This document shows, piece by piece, positions 57,767 to 64,000 of a stretch of 64,000 bases of DNA. Position 1 is the first letter of the stretch. Every line of letters begins with the position of its first letter. This DNA is from Gnetum montanum (Eukaryota > Streptophyta > Gnetopsida > Gnetales > Gnetaceae). Position numbers and translations under genes: made by a program. The stretch spans positions 505 to 64,504 of the forward strand of contig MNCI01014982.1 of NCBI GenBank assembly GCA_015680685.1, in the 5' to 3' direction. A model generated the notes under the pieces. It saw only the letters and a program-made list of their open reading frames with translations, was not told the origin of the DNA and did no database searches.

Positions 57767-59669
57767 GATGGGGATCCTTGCATGTTGGAAGTATTGGAAC
57801 TTGGCCATACTTACCCCGTTGGGTCTCACACATTGGGTTATAATAAGCATAGTGGGGCAATTTATACGATGTAGTTCCTGGATAACAAGTTGACCCACTA
57901 TGATATTTGGGACTGTTAGATGGTATGCAAGGATTGGGATGATGCCTTCCATGGTTGTGTTCATTGGGCCATATTGTTGTTGGAGTGTGAGTTGGTGGCC
58001 CTGATGAAGTAACATGAGGTGTTGGGTTCGAAGGTAAGGGTACACCACAGTGTGGGACTTGTGCTGAATTGGAGGATGCAGTGGCCTTGGAATTGTGTTG
58101 TGCCTTCTTACGATCATGTTTAAAGAAGGGACGCTTTGGATGTCGAGGAGGCTTTTCACTGTTATTGGAAGTAGTAGCACAAGTAATGTTCGTGGGTTGT
58201 TGCTGTGGCGTAGACACCTTAGGAAAAATTGATGGCAATGTGGAAGGAGGGAAAGGATGAGAATGTTGAAAATTAGGAGGAGTATAGGGTACACAAGGTG
58301 GTGGTTGTGTTGGAGGCATGGGCTGATAGTATTGAGGAGAATGGTACTGTGGTGAGATAGAGTATGTTGGCCCAGTTGGAGAAACAGGATGTTGAACTAT
58401 ATAAGTGTTTGGGTTCAGATGATAAGAAGGGTGTCTCCAGTTTAGGGGTGGTCTCCCCCATGACTGGGATTGTTACCATTGTGATCGAACATAGTATCTC
58501 TGTACGAACTCTGGATGTAACGTGTTTCCCCAATACTCATATAAATGACCCTTGGGGTGATCATACAAACAAATGTTGCATTCATATGTATGATCAGTAG
58601 TCAAGCTCTTATTGTCCTTATCCCTTCTTTCCGATTGTCTAATGTTTTGTCCTACTTCTCGAGTTGTTAAAACTCTATCTCCAATGATATCGATAAATTC
58701 TCCACAATTTTGATACGTTCATTCCAACATCTTATTAATCTTTGCCTCAACTTCTTCTAATGTTTGTTGTATTGGCAAAGATGATGTTTCCACCTTGAGA
58801 TTGGTTGATTTCTCCTTTTTATGATTATGGACCTTTGTTAAGTTGAGATTTTGGTCTTGTTGATGTTTTTCAACACTCTCCCATCTAGCCAATTCTCCTT
58901 GTTCTTTTGCTACCCACTTAATAAGCTCTTGGACTTGATGGGTTCGTAGTTCGTATAGTTGACCTTGGGCATACATCCCTAAGGTCTCTCTGGTTGCGTC
59001 ACGAAGCTCATCAATAATATGGTATGTTAGCCTTTCCTTGGAAAACCCATGTCTTGGATAGTTGTTTAATAGTGCATAATATCTTTCTAAGGCCATGTCC
59101 AAGGGTTCATGTTTTGCTTGTTTCCACTCTTGGATTTGTTTCCTCAAGGTTGACACTCTCGCATAGGTTTGATATTTTTCGTTAAAGACTTCTACCATTG
59201 TTGACCAATGTCGTATTGAATTTGGTTTTAACGATGTATACCATACTTTTGCTTGGCCAATGAGTGTCACAGGAAAGAGCTTAAGTTTTTTCCACCCGTT
59301 ATCAATGTTATTGCATGTGTAGGAATCGTAGAAGGCTTGTAAATGTTGATGCGGATCTAAGTCATAGCCTCCTGAAAATTTAGGAAAGTTGTTTAAATCG
59401 AGCCTGGGTAGACGGCTCTCTTTACGATGCCTATGTGAGATTCGAACAGTCTCTTCTATTTGCGTTAAGCTTGTAGTGGCCAGTAGGGGTTCATCGTCAT
59501 CCTCTAAGTTATGCTTTCGTGCGTTGGGATGACGTTTCTTTCGTTCATGTTTATATGAAACCCCCACTTCGGGTTGTGTACTCCAATCCTCATCGTCATA
59601 TAGTTTATTGGTTCTCTAATGAACTTCCTCACTAAGCGTGGCATTATCTTAATCTTATAGGAGAGGCAT
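57767..59669 (-). pseudogene. Gag of G3: capsid-type domain and proline-rich tail
   Basis: Start codon at 59669; the first ~35 codons contain stops. The stretch 59567-58719 (282 codons) is open: LPRLDLNNFPKFSGGYDLDP, LKLFPVTLIGQAKVWYTSLK, IRHWSTMVEVFNEKYQTYA, LDMALERYYALLNNYPRHGF. This is the retrotransposon-gag domain of Athila-like elements. A coiled, Gln/Lys-rich segment (EKHQQDQNLNLTKVHNHKKE) follows. Next, in another frame, comes a Cys/His cluster CNICLYDHPKGH, and then a proline-rich basic tail (58319-57767) with RHPKRPFFKHDRKKAQ. The function is particle assembly and RNA binding; no protease follows. Confidence 0.85.
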
Positions 59670-59784
59670 GATTGTGAAGTTGTGTGTGAATTTATATGTG
59701 ACATTTAATAATTTTTTTTTCTAAAAGATATATTGTTAAGTCCGTTATAGCGACCTTGTATGATATAACTAATCTAGATAACTA

Positions 59785-59809
59785 GCACCATCCCTGGCAA
59801 CAGCGCCAA
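59785..59809 (-). other. Primer-binding site of G3
   Basis: The minus strand reads TTGGCGCTGTTGCCAGGGAT beside the 5' LTR; TGGCGCtGTTGCC matches the complement of the plant tRNA-Asp 3' end except for one transition. Confidence 0.78.
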
Positions 59810-60655
59810 TGATGAGTGGCGAGGTACCCCTACACTCAACCATACGAATACAAGCATTACATGCACAATCTGATCAAACTCCATAGATGAACTAGTTGTG
59901 GCATCTAAACAGTTAGCCTTAGGTCGCAATTCGCTGTCTTCCCACCTGGACTAGTATTATCTTTGTCAAGTATGGTTTAGTCCAAAATGAGGTGTATGAT
60001 GGGTTTCTAATCTAATGCTACTCCTGAAGGCAATGGAAAGTAATATTATCTAAGCTAAGAGAGAAAGGGTAAGAGAATCTAACTAGCCTAAGTGCGATGA
60101 GCATCTGTTCCTTGATTATCCATACACATCTTGGACTTCGTGCATGACTACCATTGGGATTACCAAGCGCAGATCCTAGGTACGCCACTGGGTTACCAAG
60201 TAGTCACACTTAAATGCTTGTAATCAAGTCGTACTCATCTCATGTTTTAACATGAGATAAGGGAGAGAGAGATTAACTAGGAAAGCAGTAAATAACAATT
60301 AAATAATTAATTAAACTAAGTGAATGTTGTAATGATGAAGTAATCTCGATCTTTATTTTCGGTCATGTGCGTGTCCAAGTATGTCACACTCAAATAAAGG
60401 ATGTCGTACAATTACAATCACCACACTGCGGGCATACACTGGAAAATAATTCTATCTCTAGAGGGATAAAACTGCCAGAGTTTCGCTATGGGACTAAATC
60501 TAGATGCCTAAAACTGGGAAAGTTGCCTCTTATTTATAGAAATTGCGATGGACCGTGATATCACGATTAGTTTGCGATATCACAGCCGCTGTGATATCGC
60601 GGCCACTGCAACAACAAGGTTGTGATATCACAGCCAGCAAATTCATGACTCATCA
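59810..60655 (-). repeat. 5' LTR of element G3
   Basis: An 846-bp LTR with intact TGATGA/TCATCA ends. U3 holds GATATC words at 60556-60635; the minus-strand TATA box (CTATAAATAAG) is at ~60528-60540. It is 40 bp shorter than its partner, mainly within the U3 GATATC cluster. Confidence 0.88.
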
Positions 60656-60689
60656 ACAACTTATACCCTCTATTCATAATCATATGAAA

Positions 60690-61405
60690 ACCTCATCATG
60701 CAAGATTTCGATGCAATATTCTATAGTTATTCTAACCTATACACAAAAGATTTCCTATATCCCCAATCACATCACATTATTGGAAAAACTCATAATGAAA
60801 GATTACGATACAATATTCTAGAGCTATTCTAACTAGCACACAAAAGATGTTAACATAACATTAGACAACTATTGTGACATTCATAATTCAAGTATGCTTT
60901 GACAATTTTTAGTGTGTTTTTTTGAATTTACCTCATTGAAAATATTAGAGAATTGGATGTTTTTTTTGCAATTTTTTGAACAATGTACAATTTCTAATTT
61001 TTCAATTTTTTTTTACCAATTTTCCCCACCTACAAGTGTAGGTAGGAAATAAACCCACAAGAATTTGATGCAATATTCTATAGTTGTTTTAACATGCACA
61101 CACAAGACCTTCTTTCATCCTCAATCACATCACACCATCAAAAAAGCTCATCATGCAAGATTTCGATGTAATCTTCTATAGCTATTCTAATCTGCACACA
61201 AAAGATCTTAACACAACATTAGATTACTACTATGACATGCATAATTCAAGTATGCTTTAACAATTTTAAATATTTTTTTAATTCAGCTAACTAGAAATTT
61301 TGTTGGAGAATTAAATCTCTTTCAAAATTTTTGAATAATGTACAATTTCTAACTTTTCAATTTTTTGTTTACCAATTTGCCCTAGCTAGAGATGCATGTA
61401 GGAAA
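60690..61405. repeat. Tandem duplication, ~357-bp unit with ~97-bp subrepeats
   Basis: CAAGATTTCGATGCAATATT at 60701 recurs in variant form at ~60798, 61057 and 61157. Thus two ~97-bp subunits are nested in a ~357-bp unit repeated twice. The second half of each unit shares ACAATTTCTAA.TTTTCAATT (60985 and 61341). AT-rich, no coding potential. Confidence 0.8.
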
Positions 61406-61457
61406 TGAACCCATAACCTCCTCACCCAAAGGTGTATCTTGACCATGTGCTACACCC
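61340..61457 (-). repeat. SINE-like sequence with tRNA-type promoter
   Basis: The minus strand starts GGGTGTAGCACATGGTCAAG (61457-61438), a box-A-like TAGCACATGGTC. It continues to a box B GGTTCATTTCC (61412-61402), 40 bases on. This layout is that of tRNA-derived plant SINE heads. The body continues into the tandem repeat. The first tandem copy keeps only a box-B-like trace (~61040). Confidence 0.5.
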
Positions 61458-61974
61458 TTGAGTATGTCAAATGATAATGTTGTTGAAGAATTAGGGAATT
61501 TCGAACTTTGAAAATGTTACTACACCATCTATTATAGCTTTAAATTCTTTTTATATATTTGTTTCCAATTTAGTTGATTGAAAATGTTGTTGAAGACAAA
61601 ATGCAATTGTTACACTTGTTTGTAATGCATTATTTATTGATGGTAAGGGGTTTATTTCTTAAACTGTAAGACCTTGTTCTAGCTTAGGCACAACCATTTG
61701 AAAAGAGATTAGCCTTTTGCATATCTACTGACCCTCTCAAGACCCACCTTAATGGGATGAGCATTGAGCCTATGAGTGATGATCCTATTATCATATGCCA
61801 TTTTTCTTGAAATTGTTGAATAGTAAGTATTCAAAAGATCATCATCTTGATGTCTGTATTATTAAGATGTCTTATCCTATTCTAAAGAGTACATTTTTAC
61901 TATACTATGCCCTTTTAAATAGCATGTGTCTTTAGCATACCTTTGGAATGTAACCTATTAGTTATAGAACAAAA
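61458..61974. other. Unassigned sequence
   Basis: AT-rich; nothing recognised on either strand. Base composition shifts toward higher G+C after ~61980. Confidence 0.4.
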
Positions 61975-63005
61975 TCCCTACACTCTCACGCAGACGTATT
62001 CAAACGATAATAACAATTATTTACGTGTAGTGGGCCTTAATTGTCAACTTTTTGTCATTGTCATCATATACGTGTCCACTAGTGAAATGCAACATAGATA
62101 CCAATAACAACTCTTCATTTTATTCTAAAACATTGTTAAAATGATTTGCTATTCAAATTGCATAGAGATTTCTAAAATATCTTAAGAATAACAAATTTAT
62201 TCATAAATGTCAATACAAATATCTTAAGTACAACTAAAGTCAGTTTGGTGTCCTTATCACATTCTAAAAAACCATGATGTTTCCAAATGCATTTATGAAC
62301 GTGTCCCAATGTCCCCGCATCCTAACATTGTAAAGGCGAGTGAAATATGATGTCCATCATCATTGATTACAATGTAGTTGGGCGGCGGTGCTGTTGCATT
62401 TTGCGTAAATAAGAAAAATACAAACACGACGTAAACAAAGAAACCTGATTTAAGTTTAAAGTAACGTATGCGCATGCAGCCTTCACGATATTATTTTATT
62501 TTAATGATATACAAGACATACCTAACACGGATGATATGGGACGAACGAAAGAATTCCACAGGAGCGTCCCTGGCAGTCAATCTTTACCTTCGACTTACTC
62601 AAAACTGTCTCCTTCTCTCACGCAAAAGTTTTCCAAGCATGATAACAATTATTGTTAACAATCATTTCATGTGCGTTGGGCCCTCGTCCGTCAGCCCTGT
62701 CATTGTCATGGTACATGTGTCCACAATCATGGATTACCTGTTGCGGGTAGTTGTGCGGCCATGCTGTAGCGCTTTGCGTAAATTGAAAAAAAATGCAAAC
62801 ACCACGTACACAAAAACCCGATTTAATTTTAAAGTAATGCGTACGCATGCAGCCTCGGTAATCATATTTTATTTCAACCGCAAACAAAATATTAGTATTA
62901 TGGATGAGATCTGAGGAAACAATGTGGTGGTCGAAGTGGACAGGAGCATCAGTTTCGGTGAATTTTAGCTTCGCCTTACCCAAAACTTTCTTTCTCTGCT
63001 GCCCT
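61975..63005 (+). promoter_or_regulatory. Duplicated upstream module with ACGT core and RY (CATGCA) element
   Basis: Two copies of a ~390-bp module precede the gene: 61975-62090 plus 62350-62625 (split by a ~260-bp insertion), and 62616-63005. Shared landmarks are GATAACAATTATT, GTCATTGTCAT, TTTGCGTAAAT, CACGACGTAAAC / CACCACGTACAC and a GCATGCAGCC box. Each copy pairs an ACGT core (62429-62432; 62804-62807) with a CATGCA RY element (62473-62478; 62846-62851) about 42 bp apart. ACGT-plus-RY pairs are known in seed-specific plant promoters (bZIP and B3 factors); the role here is inference. Confidence 0.55.
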
Positions 63006-63311
63006 AATTTCTGTGCTGTCGAGGCATCTTTAAAATGCAAAGCACCAAGCTAAATGATAGGGCCATGCATCATTACTACGCAGTCATTGGCCTTTTACAA
63101 ATTTGGGTAGTTTTGTTTTTGTAACGACGAGTATGTTCCGCTACTTACAGTGATGACCAAGAAACTGGAAATCGAGTTTGGTGGGATAAAATAGTAGTAA
63201 CAACTGACGACGTTGGCAAGGACTGCACTTTAACGAAAAGTGGAGGATGTGGTGTCCCTGATGAGACGGACGCCGACGAAGGAAAGTAGGACCAGCTACT
63301 GCCGTGGTAGG

Positions 63312-63363
63312 CCACGTCTTATTTATACACACACACACTGTCTCTCTCTGGTCTCTATCTTTT
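63312..63363 (+). promoter_or_regulatory. Core promoter: CCACGTC, TATA box and pyrimidine patch
   Basis: CCACGTC (63312-63318) sits directly before TATTTATA (63320-63327). A CT-rich patch (63339-63363) follows, where a plant transcription start would be expected, roughly 25-35 bases after the TATA box. Confidence 0.6.
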
Positions 63364-63371
63364 TATCTGTA

Positions 63372-63461
63372 ATGGCGCAGCAGCTTCCAGTGCCATGTGG
63401 AGGAAGACTGGAATATTTCAGGTTCGCGAAAACCAAGGCTGTGACAGGCCCCAGAAGTTGA
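63372..63461 (+). CDS. Possible upstream ORF (29 codons)
   Basis: The first ATG after the putative start site encodes MAQQLPVPCGGRLEYFRFAK and nine more residues, then TGA. It has G at -3 and +4, a good initiation context. It is in the same frame as the main ORF at 63519, separated by in-frame stops at ~63459-63476. So it is either a translation-control uORF or a first exon joined by a splice or assembly error. A second ATG at 63395 opens an overlapping 86-codon frame ending at 63655. Confidence 0.35.
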   Translation: MAQQLPVPCGGRLEYFRFAKTKAVTGPRS

Positions 63462-63518
63462 AGGTGATACAGATAATATCGGCGGTGCATTACGGAGCAA
63501 GAGCAAGGCGGCGTCGGC

Positions 63519-64000
63519 ATGGCACAAAAATGGGGAACCAGGTGTATTGCTGTGTGCCGAAGCTGGACATTTACGGTAATTGTCGCAGCGCTTTTGATTA
63601 TGGACTCCGCATTGCATCTCCAGCATATGGCTACACATCACAGCAAAAGCTTTAGCAGCAGCAACATTTTTGCTGTGGAACAAAATAACAACCAAAATGC
63701 AGAGCCGCCGCAGTGTCAGACAAGGGAAGGGCACAGAGTGTTCACATCGGATTTTAATTCAGGCGAAAGTCCAAGGACGAGGCGGTGGATAATTGAGGCG
63801 GCGCCGTGCAAAGTGAGGGGTGAAGCCATCGAAATGATCGACGACGCACATGATTTCAGACGCGGCTACGCGCTCAATCTCACGGACGATGTGGAGGACC
63901 GCACGCACCTGCTGCCATGGCTGCTGCCTGCCAGGATGATCATGATGATGAGGAGGAGGACGACGATAAGATCACATGATGGGCATGGGCATGGGCATGG
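63519..64000 (+). CDS. Unrecognised protein with N-terminal signal anchor, partial (runs off window)
   Basis: An open frame of 160 codons with no stop before the window end. The start GGCATGGCA has purine at -3 and G at +4. The N-terminus MAQKWGTRCIAVCRSW is basic; TFTVIVAALLIMDSAL (residues ~16-31) is a hydrophobic segment, so a signal peptide or type II anchor is likely. A Ser/Asn/Gln-rich linker follows, then a more ordered stretch (RRWIIEAAPCKVRGEAIEMI, DFRRGYALNLTDDVEDRTH). The last part is biased: a Met/Arg run, then GHGHGHG from a GGGCAT repeat. In the +2 frame the tail would be acidic (DDHDDEEEDDDKIT, stop), so a frameshift or intron near 63930 is possible. No family recognised. Duplicated promoter, TATA box and higher third-position G+C support a real gene. 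Confidence 0.5.
   Translation, partial: MAQKWGTRCIAVCRSWTFTVIVAALLIMDSALHLQHMATHHSKSFSSSNIFAVEQNNNQNAEPPQCQTREGHRVFTSDFNSGESPRTRRWIIEAAPCKVRGEAIEMIDDAHDFRRGYALNLTDDVEDRTHLLPWLLPARMIMMMRRRTTIRSHDGHGHGH

Larger units (their letters stand above)
54102..60660 (-). mobile_element. Non-autonomous Gypsy element G3, TSD GCAAC/ACAAC
   Basis: LTRs at 54107-54992 (3') and 59810-60655 (5') are flanked by GCAAC (54102-54106) and ACAAC (60656-60660), differing by one transition. The minus-strand interior has gag, proline-rich gag tail, linker and a shortened accessory ORF, and no pol. A 65-base run of N (57702-57766) interrupts the interior. It is the best preserved gag source of the family in this window. 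Confidence 0.88.

Noticed and set aside
57630-58294. Overlapping minus-strand ORFs of 204 and 229 codons spanning the N run
   Set aside because: The 229-codon frame (58319-57630) is the gag proline-rich tail up to the gap. The 204-codon frame is its shifted shadow. Residues beyond the Ns cannot be read as one protein.
63363-63734. 123-codon minus-strand ORF at the right end
   Set aside because: Antisense to the TATA box, transcription-start region and plus-strand ORF; no promoter or motif on the minus strand.

Overview
The window looks like nuclear DNA from a seed plant with a large, repeat-rich genome. It is AT-rich and almost entirely nested, decayed retrotransposons (Copia, Ty3/Gypsy of Athila/Tat character, an L1-type LINE), plus an endogenous caulimovirid. 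It has no bacterial gene organisation. The species cannot be named from what is visible. Nearly all element genes are pseudogenes; many in-frame stops stand where a Gln codon is expected, as in old methylated repeats. Only the last ~2 kb looks like a host gene: a richer-GC promoter with a TATA box, then an ORF that runs off the window.

Layout. 1-1382: 5' end of a minus-strand Gypsy element ('G1') inserted in a plus-strand Copia element (1383-4520). 5040-6990 and 15290-17590: two diverged, collinear blocks of a ~190-bp periodic repeat built around a stem-loop. Between them, 7152-13072 is a complete but pol-less Copia element with target-site duplication (TSD) ATGTG. 18301-21710: minus-strand endogenous pararetrovirus. 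21711-25000: plus-strand remnant of a Gypsy element (integrase end plus an accessory ORF). 27840-52900: a minus-strand LINE split by a 21-kb Gypsy element 'H' (28627-49533, TSD CTAAA). H carries gag, protease, RT, RNase H, integrase and an accessory ORF. Inside H, within its 3' polypurine tract, sits the pol-less Gypsy element 'G2' (29588-38234, TSD CCCAC). 54107-60655: a second pol-less copy, 'G3' (TSD GCAAC/ACAAC). 60690-61460: tandem repeats and a SINE-like sequence. 61975-64000: duplicated promoter module, TATA box, upstream ORFs and an unrecognised signal-anchor protein.

The most interesting system is the G/H family. H has gag-pol plus a long accessory gene between integrase and the 3' LTR (an N-terminal globular domain followed by predicted coiled coil). 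G2 and G3 have lost pol entirely. They keep gag, the accessory gene, LTR ends, a primer-binding site matching the tRNA-Asp 3' end, and the polypurine tract. They therefore look like parasites of an H-type autonomous partner, and the accessory protein appears to be something even the parasite needs. The plus-strand remnant at 21.7-25 kb carries a more diverged copy of the same gene in the same place.
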